This document shows, in pieces, positions 47,870 to 59,519 of a DNA stretch of 64,000 nt. The notes under the pieces were generated by a model, which was given only the letters and a program-made list of their open reading frames with translations, had not been told where the DNA came from and made no database searches. The translations under genes and the position numbers were made by a program. Every line of letters begins with the position of its first letter. Positions within the stretch are counted from its first letter, which is position 1. The stretch covers positions 48,093,294 through 48,157,293 of the forward strand of contig JBOZIK010000001.1 of the NCBI GenBank assembly GCA_051453625.1, in the 5' to 3' direction. This stretch comes from Welwitschia mirabilis. Its lineage: Eukaryota; Gnetophyta; Gnetopsida; Welwitschiales.

Positions 47870-48100
47870 GAAGTAGTAAAGAAACATGTTTAGTATATTA
47901 ATAGTGGATGTTTAAGGCATATGAATGAAGAGAAATTTATCTTTATCACTTTGGTAGAGTAAGACAAAGGAGTGGTCACCTTTGGCGATAATACAGAGGT
48001 GCTTATCAGAGGTATTGGAACTATTGAAGGAGGTAACCTACCTAAGGTAAAAGATGTTTTCTTTGTATAAGTATTACAACATAATCTTTTAAGTATTACT
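47870..48100 (+). pseudogene. Copia aspartic protease, broken
   Basis: Translation shows Tyr-Ile-Asn-Ser-Gly-Cys-Leu-Arg-His-Met where Asp-Ser-Gly-Cys-Ser-Xaa-His-Met is expected, so the catalytic Asp is Asn. Then follow Val-Thr-Phe-Gly-Asp-Asn and Gly-Ile-Gly-Thr-Ile. It contains one stop. Confidence 0.8.
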
Positions 48101-48269
48101 TAATTATGCAATGCAAACCTTTTTGTTACATTTTTCAAAGATGGTTGTATTATCAAATAACATAATTCAATCAAAATCTTATTTGCTAAATTAAAAAATT
48201 TAGTGTCTACATCACTACTTTACAAGACAATTATAACAAGAAAACCAAGTGTCTATTAAGTGCTACAAG

Positions 48270-49150
48270 TAAAACAGAGCTATGGCACATGAAAATTGGA
48301 CATGTAAATAAAGACTTTATAAAAATATTATTTTTAAAAGAAATGGTAAGAGGACTTTCTAAGTTGCAAAGCACTAATAATCAAGTTTGTGAGGCATGCC
48401 AAAACGAAAACAAGGGTAATATTTAACCCAAAAAAACACCATCACAACTAAACCTCCTTTAGATCTTTTGCATATTGATATTGTTGGTCCATCTTCTACA
48501 TAAATTTTTGATAAGAAAATATATTATGTAACTATTATTGATGGCTAGTATCATTTGACATAAGAATACTTCTTTGCATATAAGGATAAGGCATTTGACT
48601 TTTTCTCTAAGTTGTGTATTAGGTTACCAAAAAAAAAGGGGGTACAATATTAAGATAATAATAAGCAATAATGGTACTGAATTTAAAAATGCAAGGTTAA
48701 AAAATGTTTATGAATAGTTTGATATTATTTACCAACTCGCAAGAAATGTGTAACAAAATGGAGTTGTTGAAAGGAAGAATAGAGCTCTAAATAAAATGGC
48801 AAAAACAATGATGCATAATAAATAGATTCCTTATCGGATTCTTTATCATTTTTGGGTATAAGCCATCAACACTACATGTTACATTTCCAATCAAGTTATG
48901 ATAAGAAGTTTCACTTCCAACACTTCATATTATCTATGATTCGGTAAGAAACCATTAGTAAGTTATCTTCATATATTTGGATCAAAATTTTTCGTCTTAA
49001 ATGAAAAGGATAAGCTAATAAAATTCAGTTCCAAAATTGACAATGACATCTTTCTAAGTTATTCTATGATTAGTAAAGCTTATAGAGTGTTTAGCAACAA
49101 AACTCATGTAGTAGAGGAAATTAAAAATGTTAAGATAAATGATACTAACT
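48270..49150 (+). pseudogene. Copia integrase, broken
   Basis: Starts with Leu-Trp-His-Met-Lys-Ile-Gly-His-Val and Cys-Glu-Ala-Cys-Gln (the HHCC zinc-binding part, 48285-48410), then Leu-Leu-His-Ile-Asp-Ile-Val-Gly-Pro of the catalytic core. A decayed core with stops follows, and a tail near 48.9-49.1 kb with Phe-Gly-Ser-Lys. Integrase lies upstream of RT, as in copia. Confidence 0.82.
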
Positions 49151-49439
49151 CAACTTCAGTTTGTGTGCAAGATCACTATATTCATATATAGATTGATTAA
49201 TCATCTAGCCATCCTCAAGCATAATTAGACAATGAGGAGAAAAAGGAAGAAGAAATAGACAAGGAAGCTTCTTCAAACATGATCAAACTAAAGAGAAGTC
49301 ACTCTATAAATAAAATAATAGGTAGTTTGTATGTTGGTATTTAACTCAAAGTCGTACTAAGGGATTATGTGGATTTGTAGTGTATATCTCATAGGTAGTA
49401 TCCAAAACTTTCAATGAAGCAGAAAATGATAAACATTAG

Positions 49440-50200
49440 ATGCTAGCAATGTAAGAGGAACTTAATTAGTTTGAAAGATGTAATGTCTGGGAACTCACTC
49501 TAAGAACATTTAATAAATCTATTATTGGCACAAATTGGGTCTTTAGAAACAAAATAGATGAAAATGGTAATGTTATCATAAACAAAGAAACTGTAGTAGC
49601 TAAATGGTGTAATTAATAAGAGGCATAGATTTCAAAGGAACCTTTACACCAGTAGCTTATATGAAGTCCATAAAAATTCTTTTATCCTTTGCATGCATTA
49701 AAGGATTTAGAATCCATCAGATGGATGTTAAAAATGACTTTTTAAATAAAGTACTTCAAGAGGAATTATATATTGAGCAATATGAAGAGTTTTCTAGCTA
49801 TCATAAAATAGACTATGTTTACAAACCGAAAAAGGCTCTTTATGGTTTCAAACAAGCTTCTAGAGCTTGGTATGAGAAACTCTCAGATACTCTAATAGAA
49901 AATGGATTGAAAAGAGGTAATCTGATGTTATAATATTTATTAAAATTGATGGTAAGTATTTTACTATTATATAAATCTATGTGGATGATATTTTTTTTGA
50001 AGCTACTAGTAAATTATTATATGAGAAGTTTCCTAAGATTATACAAGATGAGTTCAAAATGAGTATTATGGGAGAGATGAGTAACTTCTTGGGGCTTCAA
50101 GCAATGCAAATGCAAACACGGTACATTCATTTCTAAAACTAAATATATTAAAAGTTTTCTCATCAAGTATGGCTTATAGGATTATAAAACCAAAGATATT
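49440..50200 (+). pseudogene. Copia reverse transcriptase, broken
   Basis: Contains Asn-Trp-Val-Phe-Arg-Asn-Lys, a 90-codon intact frame 49661-49933 with His-Gln-Met-Asp-Val-Lys-Asn-Asp-Phe-Leu and Lys-Ala-Leu-Tyr-Gly-Phe-Lys-Gln-Ala, and the Tyr-Val-Asp-Asp catalytic box at 49978-49989. The Ala of the usual Val-Lys-Ser/Asn-Ala-Phe is Asp here. Confidence 0.9.
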
Positions 50201-50299
50201 CCAATGAACCAAAGCATAAAACTAGATAAAGATGAGCATGGTAAGAAAGTTGACCAAAAACTATATAGAGGTATGATTGGTAGCTTATTATAGATTACT

Positions 50300-50918
50300 A
50301 ATAATAAACCTAATATCATTTTGTGTATAAGTATTTATGCTCTTTATCAAAATGAAATCTCATCTTATGGGAGTTAAAAGAATATTTTACTATGTAAAAG
50401 ATACTACTAATTAGGGCTTTTGGTATTTAAAGAAATCTTATCTTAATCTAGTTGAGTATTATAATTCAGATTGGGAAAGATGTAAAGATGATAGAAAGAA
50501 CACAAGTATAACCTACTTCTTGCTTGGGCAATGTTTGGTATGTTGGAGTAGCAAGAAGCAAAAATCAACTAATCTCTCATTATTAAGCCTAAATATTGCT
50601 ACTAAGAGTTGTTATGCTCAACTACTTTGGATGAGGAAAACTCTAAAAGATTTTGGACTATCCTTGGAAATCATTTGCATCTTTTGCAACAACAAAAGTG
50701 CTATTAGCATCTTAAAAAAACCGATACAACATTCAAGAACCAAACATATTGAGATCAAACATCATTTTCTATCAGAGCATGTAAAAAATAAAGATATCAT
50801 GCTACAATACATTAACACCAATGATAAACTTATTGATGTTTTCACTAAATTACTAAGTGCTAACAGGTCTGTTAAATTATGTAGAAACTTAGGGATTGGG
50901 CCTTGCCCAATTAGGTAA
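50300..50918 (+). pseudogene. Copia RNase H and pol end
   Basis: The frame 50520-50918 carries Cys-Asn-Asn-Lys-Ser-Ala-Ile-Ser, His-Ser-Arg-Thr-Lys-His-Ile-Glu-Ile-Lys-His-His-Phe and Val-Phe-Thr-Lys-Leu-Leu, the classic end of copia RNase H. Upstream frames are broken. Confidence 0.9.
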
Positions 50919-51099
50919 TTCATTAGATAATCACTCTTAAAATCTCATCTCTACATTATGATATTTTATGAGTTGATATTATACTTAAACCATAAAATAG
51001 TAAATTATGTACATGTTACTTTACTTATTTGCTATAATACCTTTATCATAATGTTAGTCGTAGAAAATTTTAAAGTCTTATCATCTTTTAGGGAAATTG

Positions 51100-51560
51100 T
51101 CTTTTAATGGAAGACGTCTATCATGGTTACTCCTTAAGTATTATAGATGTTTATCAAGTAGACATCTGTATATGTTAGATGTATTTAAAGGTTAGGTGCA
51201 TTTTTCTTTATTTTTTGAAACAGACATCTTTGGATAGATAGATGTCTTTATAGTATGTAGATGATTCACAAAATTTATTAATGTAAGATGTCTTTTATCC
51301 ATATAGACATCTATTCTTGTCATTTTGAACATCTTTCAATTGATAGATATCTTTCAAAGAATTGTACAGAAAATAAAACACATGCCAAAATGAGGGTTTT
51401 GACCCTTTTTATTTAGAAAAGATGCCATCATCTATCATTTTTAATCCTTTACTTAGTAGGTGTCCATCTTAGAGCTCCTTTTTAGCCTCTTTTTTTTGGA
51501 TCTCTTAGCGTAGACATCTTGGATATGAAAGAAGTCTTTACAACTAGCATAATAGGTGTT
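51100..51560 (+). repeat. Cluster of agacatct/agatgtct words
   Basis: At least six close variants of the 8-mer and its reverse complement occur here, between pol and the envelope-like frames. Similar words are found near 45160-45580 and 53860-54070. Confidence 0.6.
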
Positions 51561-51639
51561 CTTTTATTAAACAAGTGCTCTTTCATTAAATCTTTTATAT
51601 TTGGTCATTATCAGTTCAATTTTTGCATATTTTCTTTAA

Positions 51640-53420
51640 ATAGGATGAGGAGAAAACCCTTTGATGCCTTCCAAAGAAAAAACCTATTAATTTTATCATG
51701 AATCTACTATTAAACATTTTAAAATTTGGACCAGAAACTCCATCATTTGCAAAATAAACTCTTGGATTCCAAAATAAAAGAAAAAATAAGCTTCTTGCTT
51801 ATTTTCACATGTTGGTTGGGACAGGGTAATTTAATTAGACTAGGGCATTCTAGAGCTTATAGTTAAGGAATTCTATGTTAATATATATGAGATAGATGAT
51901 AGCACTGCAACTTTTCAAACTCAAGTATAAGGTACTTCTCTATTTCTTACATCTATTTTTATAAATTTCATGCTTGGTGTAGATGATGTAGAGCTTCCAA
52001 AATCATGTGTGCATTATTTTAAAGATATATTCACTTACCACTCTATTAGTATTTCATGGTGCTCATTGAGTAATGTACTTTTTTGGCATTCTAAAATGAA
52101 TTTTTATGAGAATATAGAACATAAAAATATGGTACTAGATGACTCTATTTTGAGTTTAATCACATTTTACAACATACTTGTTCAAGGTAGCAGCTATAGT
52201 TATTTCAACATAATCCAGACATTTATGGTTTATTATCTTCTTACAGGGCTGAGGATTGACCTCAACTTTATTTTATATATCATTACTCTATTCTAAAAAG
52301 ATCAGACTTGGAGCTATCCTTGCTTGGTTAGTATAATTATCAACAATGTCATCATCTCAATGTCACAGGTTAATCTCATTCAACTTAAGAAGCCACTTTC
52401 AGAGTTTAGTGAGAAATGATGAATACTAGTACTAGTTGGTGAAGGCACAAGTAGAAGACCTTCTAAATCACAGTTTCAGTACTCTTAATCTATGGCCTCT
52501 CATAGTTCATCATCAGTAAAGAAGGGTCTAAATACTAATGCTAAGATGATAAGCAAGATTACACACAATTTATTAAGGTTGAAGAAGCACCATTCCATAG
52601 CTAGTGAAGGAGAGACTCCCACAGGTAGTTGGGAATTCATGGGGACATCTACTTGGTCTAATTCTAAGGAGGAATTAGAGGCAAAGAAACCTCCAACACC
52701 TCTTTCTATAGGATATGATGTAGGCCATGAAGCAAATTCTAATTCTTCAGAGTTCACAGACACAATGGGAGAATTAAGATTTAATACAAGCACAGGGAAA
52801 GCACAAGGCTCTGGCATAGTCACAAGGAGAGCAATAGGGAGACTCTAAGAGCTTTAATGATCAACCCCTCATTTTTTGTAGGCCTCATTAAAAATTATTC
52901 ATTTACTATCCTGCACAACCTCTGTCATCCCCTTGTCCATTATCACCATCTCACCTTCCATCTCCATCACCGTCTTTCATAGTACCAATCCATGCTTCGC
53001 CTCTTATCACAACTCCACCATTATCTTTCACCGTAGCTTCTTTATTACTTCTATTACCCCTTATATGTATTCATGCATGAGGAGATAGACCTCTTAAGTC
53101 CTCAATAGGTCATCCTAGCTACCATCTATAAAATGGAATACACCTCCATCCACATCTTTTTCTTTATACATCATTTAGATTGACATCATAAAGAATAGTG
53201 ACAATCATAGCAACGATGTAGGAGATGACACTTGGTACACTAGTGACTCAGTTCTTTGTAATTAGCTCCTTTTGTATGCCATCCAAAAAATGGGGAGAAG
53301 ATATGCAAATTAGTTTAGACATCTTGTATGAGTCTAGAGGATATGATATTAAGATAGATGGATTGGACTCCCCACAAGTGACATCCTTATTGATGATCAC
53401 TTTTTGTTGTTGACACACAT
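51640..53420 (+). pseudogene. Envelope-like or plant-transposon-like third ORF of the copia element
   Basis: It starts with an Arg/Lys-rich segment (Arg-Arg-Lys-Pro), then Glu-Phe-Tyr-Val-Asn-Ile and a 108-codon frame (51970-52296) with Phe-Met-Leu-Gly-Val and a hydrophobic run resembling the putative plant transposon protein domain (Glu-Phe-Tyr-Ala-Asn ... Leu-Gly-Leu-Pro). A Ser/Thr/Lys-rich frame (52492-52848) follows, then a 62-codon frame (53225-53413). Position between RNase H and PPT is that of the envelope-like ORF of SIRE/Maximus elements. Function in that family is unproven. Stops separate the pieces. Confidence 0.5.
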
Positions 53421-53678
53421 TACATGTTCTATTATTGTCTATTATTATTTTTTTCACTTTTCTACAATTACATATTTCTTATGTGTTTAATCATTTATAC
53501 TACGTCTTCTTTACTATTCTACATGACTATGTGTGTGATTAATAAATATTTTTAAAACTATTAAAATTTATATCATGTCTCATATCATATGTTATATTCT
53601 CTCTTTGACTAAAGTATTTCCATTTAGTTGATAAAACATGATTACGTTAATGAGATCTTTCAAGTTTTGAACATCATC

Positions 53679-53690
53679 AAAAGGGGGAGA
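53679..53690 (+). other. Polypurine tract of the copia element
   Basis: aaaagggggaga, followed by ttat and TGATAAAA. The atcatcaaaagggggagat context is typical of SIRE-type 3' ends and primes plus-strand DNA. Confidence 0.8.
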
Positions 53691-53694
53691 TTAT

Positions 53695-54650
53695 TGATAA
53701 AATTTCAACTTGATGATTCCACTTATCAAATGTAATATGTCTATAATGTAAGCTAGTTATATTGGAGAATATCAAATTGCAAAAAACATTAATCCAAGTC
53801 AAACCTTAAGTTCATATTACACAAAAGGTTTAGCTCAAATTTCATGAATGTTAAAACAAAATTGATAGAAGATGTTTATAGGAAAGACTTTTGCTATATG
53901 GAATATGGATATGATAAACTAGACTTCATCATAGAAAAAGACATCTATATTAACAAATACATCCATACTAAAACAAGGACCTGAGACAAGTGAAAGATGT
54001 ATATTATATTAAAGACGTCTATACTACTTTGACTCTTGGAAAATGTCTACATAGTTGAAGATGTATATACTGAACTGATGGAGGGATTATGTTATAAGAT
54101 AAATGTAAAAAGTATTACAAAATACTACTAGAAACTATAAACAAAGAAAAGTTTAGAAATTATGCTATTATGAACCTGAAATAAGCACATATCATTAAAA
54201 ATAAAAATACATGAAGGCTTACTAAAGAACTCATTATGACTTAATCATTTAGTTTAAAATTCATCATCATAATAATCTTATAATGAAGTTACTACTTAAG
54301 TTATTTATTAAAACCAACCTACTATGTACATGTAATACATCAAGGGGGAATAGAGAAAGAAATAAAACATAATCGAAGTTGAGTGGCCTACTGATTAATA
54401 CTTATTTCTAAGCACTAAAATTATCCTAATTTATGTTCAGTTATACAAATAGGAGTAAGATAGAAGTAATATTACTTTTTCAAGTAATATAAGATGCACA
54501 TAATGGTATTTAAAAGCTTTTATATTGAAATATCAATTATATATAAAGATGAGTTAACAAATGTGTTCTCGTTTTTAGGTAACACTATGGAATGTGAGAA
54601 AGTACTACTGACACCTTTGTAGGTGAGCTAGAGTTCCCTTTCTTGATCTC
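53695..54650 (+). repeat. 3' LTR of the copia element
   Basis: Starts TGATAAAA right after the polypurine tract. The right end is not defined and is set by analogy with the presumed 5' LTR length. Confidence 0.5.
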
Positions 54651-55069
54651 TTTGCCTTGTGTATTACTAGAACTTATGTTTCAAAAAGATCCCCACCTTT
54701 GGTGATGATCAAGTTTTTATACCCTAGCTAGTTTTTAAGTTTCCTTTATTTGCTCCTTAGGAATCGGCAAGTGGTTGAGGTTGTTACGCTGATTCACTTC
54801 TCAACCTTTTATCTCGTCTTCATGCCAATTGACATCCTATATTAAAAATGTAATAATGAATATATATACTAACCTACTAACATACTAATGAGTAACCTAT
54901 TTATTAGTAGGCATAAAGATAACTAAGAACATCTATTCGTTGATGAAATATATATTTGACATAAGCAAAAACATTTCATTAATAAGCACATTATTACATT
55001 AAATTTAGCTTCATCAGTTTTCCTAAGCTTAACTTTTTATTAGTTTCTTAACAAATAGAGTATTTACAA

Positions 55070-58000
55070 GAGATAAAGACAATGGAGAGCCTTATTATTT
55101 TCCTTTTCTTCTTTTGAAAATGAATGGTTGCTTCTTGTTGGATTTTAACTCTTCCTTTTGTTTAGTTGGCTAGACTATTTTACTTTTTTAAAAGTATCTA
55201 AAATCCTTTTTTATTCTTTCTGAAGAGCAAGATCATTCAAATATATGACTTCTATTTCTACTTATGCTAGAGCTACTTTTCTATCCTAGCCTCTGCCTTG
55301 TGGAGAAGCTCTTGGTTTAGGTGGTTTCTTCTCTTTTTCTTGGGAGTTGAAAGACATTTTATCTTAGGATTTTAGGAGAATTTTCTACTTCTAGAGCTAC
55401 TCCAATTTGTGGTTCCCATCTTGAGGTTTATCCTAGAGAAACTATGTACATCTCCAATGAGTTTTTATGTTCTAACTTTAAAAAAATATCGACAAATATG
55501 CCTCTCAGCATAGTCATGTTCTAAATAATTTGATCTCTAAAAGAATACAACTACTGAAAATCCTAAAAGGACACTATAAAAACTTTAACATTTGATTTAC
55601 ATTCTTCCAAAATTCTGCAAAATTTTATTGCTTTATCTATTAAAAAATTCTTGAGTTCCCTCTTAGGGATTCATAGTCCTTTCATGATGATTTCTCTTCA
55701 TAAAACTTTAATATCCTTTTTAAAATTGTCAAAAATGTGCATTAGCCTTGACCAACCCCTAGAAGTTTTCTGAATAAAATTTTCTAAATGTTCTTTAAAT
55801 CTGTCAATGAAATTATATAACTTCTAATGGTAATAGTCAAGGCTATGTAGCATGGCTAAGTTATCATTCCCAAACTCAATTCATTTACACAACTTTATTT
55901 CCATGAGGTAAAGCTCATAGAGTAATCATATGTTTTCCTTCTCCAAATTGTAAATAATAAGTTGAGTGGACTTAGGGCTTATTAGTTGAAAATCCTTCTT
56001 TAAATCTATTTGAGACTCTCCTAGAGTATCAATAATACTCGATTTTATTTTATCCTCCATCTCATAAGATNNNNNNNNNNNNNNNNNNNNNNNNNNNNNN
56101 NNNNNNNNNNNNNNNNNNNNNNNNNNNNNNNNNNNNNNNNNNNNNNNNNNNNNNNNNNNNNNNNNNNNNNTCAATAATACTCGATTTTATTTTATCCTCC
56201 ATCTCATAAGATAGAATTAAGGATGTAGAAGGGGTGTTCTAAATTGAACTCATTACTCTTCTGATGTCCTCCTTTATTTTTGAATAAAACTCTTTTTTTG
56301 AAGAATAGAGTGGAGGATAATCAGAAGAGCTTACTTCTCCCATGTGATTCTTGAGATCCTTATTATCTTCTAACAACTGATACATGATTCTCTTGTTTAC
56401 TCTTAAGAGGGAGTGATAAGATTCCAAAGAACTTTGAGCTTCATGCCATTTTTGCNNNNNNNNNNAATCTTCATGAACTTCTCATTCCTCCCTTGTAGGT
56501 TTGCATAAATTTTATTTGAGAATTTCCTATTTAGGGGTAGAGGTCCTTCATTATGCATGAAGGTGATAAATTTTTGTTGATGCTCAATATATTAAGCATC
56601 ATACTTTTTTTTTGAAGCCAAATCCTGTAATAGGGATACTAATATGTCTAACCTTTCTCTTAGAAAATTTTCTATCTCTCCTATGTCTTTGGTAGATAAT
56701 TCTAATTTAGCAGTGCATTCATAAGTTCTCTGTAATTTTCTACTTACTTCTTTGAAAGATTCAGAGAGCTGAATATCTTTTATCAGTTGTTGATCTCTTA
56801 ACATAGTTATTTATTATTCTCTTTCTCTTGATCTCATTTTTGTTTTAAGAGTTTATTTTCAACTTTTAGATTGCCAACCTAATCTTGCAATGCTGAAACT
56901 TCATTTTTCCTATCCAGACAAACTTGGATTTTATCTTTGATTAAATTCAAAGCATTATAGAGATTGTCCAACTTGTCCTCCTCTAATGCTTTCGAGAATG
57001 GACTAAACTGAAATAAATGGAAGGACAAAATTTCCTCAAACATGAATTAGATTGGGTCCTATAATATACTTAAAGGGAAAAACAGTAAAGTAGACTTTGG
57101 AATGTAGAAGATGATTCCCCTAGCTTTCGCTAGGATATCTTTTACCCTAGAGTTTTCAGGAGACTTAACTTCTTAATCCCAAATAAGCTCTAAAAGGAGA
57201 CTTCGATAAAAGGTTTATTTGATTTTAATGGAATTTTATTTTTATTTAAAATTTTGGTAATCAAAGAAGGAAATTCAATTCCTACAATACCTAAGGCTCT
57301 AATTTCAACCTTATTCAATTTGGTAATATGCCTTACGATCCCTAAAAGGATTCCTTTTGCAATATTTATATTAGTGTAATTTATCTTGTCCTTCATAGCT
57401 ACAATCATATAAAGACCTAATAATGTGATACCCTTTTGCTTATGAAGAATGGATATCAATTTACTAGCCACCATCTTGAAAATAATAAAGAATTCTAGCT
57501 CCATGTCCTTATAGGCTAGTATCCGTCCCTAAACTGCCACTCTTCCTAGCAGATTCATCCTTAAATTTGTCTCTTCTTTTATGCTAGTATCATTTATAGA
57601 TTTCCCTTCAAATGGTAGGTACAAAATTTCTGTAATGTTCTCCTAGATTACTATTAACTATCGGTTTCTCACAGAATTTTTTAGTACAATCTTGGTGTCA
57701 TTTATTATCAAATTCTTATAAAATTCATATACAGATTATAAAAAGAATCTATCATTCATAGTAAGCCATTCATACCATCCCATATCAATAATTCTTTACT
57801 TAAAAACTATCAAGTAGGGGTCTATAAGAACTTGAGTGAAATTTATGGATGAAATGACTTTGCATTCTAGGGAGTGGCAAAATTGTACCAAAGGTGGGGT
57901 TAAGCAAGAAAATTACAACAGAAGACCTTTAAATAAAATTCTCTTTCTAGTAAGATAAAACATTAGTTAGTGCCAAACAAAAAAGTATTGCATGTAGTAA
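55070..58000 (-). pseudogene. Transposon-like domain plus coiled coil, long decayed frame
   Basis: Read on the minus strand from about 57.9 kb, the start has Glu-Phe-Tyr-Lys-Asn-Leu, then a 104-codon frame (57504-57190) with repeated hydrophobic strands and Phe-Pro-Ser-Leu-Ile-Thr-Lys. This resembles the putative plant transposon protein domain. Below it, frames at 56804-56592, 56427-56239 and 56174-55926 are Lys/Glu/Leu-rich and look like coiled coil. No RT, integrase or protease occurs beside it. It could be the envelope-like ORF of another retroelement. Several stops and two N gaps interrupt it, so the family call is an inference. Confidence 0.4.
56071..56170. other. Assembly gap (100 N) with duplicated edges
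   Basis: The 42 bp at 56029-56070 and at 56171-56212 are identical, again pointing to unmerged overlapping contig ends. Confidence 0.95.
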
Positions 58001-58809
58001 ACTTATTTAATTCTCCCTCTAAGTAAAGTTTAGTAGGCTCTTGAATGCATGAAAGAGAGAATAACAATACCTAAAATTTTAGCTCTAAGGTTGTCCATGA
58101 TTGTCGAGGAGCTTAAGAATAAGAAAATAGCTAATACGATAAAGTAAAAATGCAAGGGGAAAGTAAAAATTACTATTATGTTACTCACTTTAAATATGCA
58201 AATGTTGTACTTATTGTTGCATTAAATTTACATAATTGTGAAGTAAATAAAAAATCTTGCTACAAAGAAAATAGGTTTAATTAGAATTTTTCATACTTTG
58301 CTAATGTTGGAAAAATTTAAATGTTAATTTGAGAAAGTGAAAATTTTAAAATTTTACTGGGTTAAAGGTGGTAATGTGAATGTTGAGATGGAAGCACCAA
58401 CAGGGTTGACATGACTTGAACTAGATATGACATGGATTTGATAGCATAACAAGGATTATTGAGAACAAATGTAGGTCATCGAGAATGATTTTAAGTGTGG
58501 TGAAGGAGAAACATGTAGTCATATTTAAGTTGCAATCGCTCTCCACAGCATTAGATTCAATAAGGATCATCAAGAAATCAAGAGTTTTCAATGGGGGCTA
58601 TTGAATCCATTACAAAGGCAATAGAAAGAGTTTTAAGGTGGTCATTATGCAGTCATGAGTTCTTAATGGGATCCTTCGAATTCTTAGCATTTTTATTAAG
58701 CATACACATGAAAATGAAAGAGTAAAGTTCTTGCATAAGAGTTATAGAGGGATGTTGAGGGGGCTCATAAAAAATGAGGTCCTCCTCAATAAAAGCAAGT
58801 TCATGAATT

Positions 58810-59515
58810 AAATTGGCTTGAAATCTAGTTCAAAGCTTTAACTTTGGACTGGTATCAGTCAACTGCTAGGACTTGCTAGTAAAAGATTAGGCTTGAAATC
58901 CAAGGCTTTGAGTTAATGTAAGTCTATCAAGTACCTCTATGTTTTTGATCACAGGAAAAGAAATACTGAAATTGGCTTGAAATCTAGTTTAAAGTTTCAA
59001 TTTTAAGTTGGTGTCAAGAAATTATGTTATAAATGTTTGGATGCAGGTTTTAAAGGAAGATAAATGGTTTTAGGTATAAAATACAATTCAAATTTTTAAC
59101 TTTAAGTTGGCGTCAATTCAAAAAAAAATTTAAGTTTTAAAAATTTGGATTAAAATCTTACCTAAAGTTTTATCTTTAGCTTAGTGTCAGTCAGCCAAGC
59201 AATTTTCCTTTAGCTTCAAAGTTCAATTTGCAATGGCGTCCTACTGAAGAAGAAAGTTGGTAATTATCTTTTTATCCTTCTAAAATAAGATAAAAAATAA
59301 TTTTCTAGTTTTTAAATATAGCTAAATAATTTTATTTTGATTATAAGACATCTACATGGTTCACGATAGTTATTAATAATGAAACCTTTGAAAGCAAGAT
59401 TTAGTGGATCCTTGCAGTGGAATGGAGCTCGAGAAATCCAAACTAATCATAAATCAATCTGAAGTTCTGATTTTAGGTTGAATCTTGATCAGCTTGAAAT
59501 CCCTTAATTCTAGAC
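58810..59515 (+). repeat. Degenerate repeat array (ggcttgaaatctagtt family)
   Basis: At least five diverged units start near 58813, 58889, 58971, 59071 and 59145, with partial ones near 59208 and 59438. The core resembles ggcttgaaatctagttyaaa followed by gyttyaaytttrrrttggtg and tcagtca. Spacing is about 75-100 bp. No coding content. Confidence 0.65.
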
Positions 59516-59519
59516 CTAC

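Larger units (their letters stand above)
45093..54650 (+). mobile_element. SIRE/Maximus-like Ty1/copia retrotransposon, degenerate
   Basis: In order: a presumed 5' LTR, an initiator-Met-tRNA primer site (46048-46059, 9 of 12 bases kept), Gag, a degenerate zinc knuckle, protease, integrase, reverse transcriptase, RNase H, an extra post-pol region with envelope-like reading frames, a polypurine tract (53679-53690) and a 3' LTR starting TGATAAAA at 53695. The integrase-before-RT order defines copia. The extra ORF before the PPT is typical of the SIRE/Maximus lineage. Frames are interrupted by many stops. LTR borders are approximate, since the two LTRs have diverged too far to align by eye. Confidence 0.8.

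Noticed and set aside
51100-51560. CRISPR-like array
   Set aside because: Spacing and sequence of the short words are irregular and the genome is clearly eukaryotic; they look like LTR-type regulatory words.
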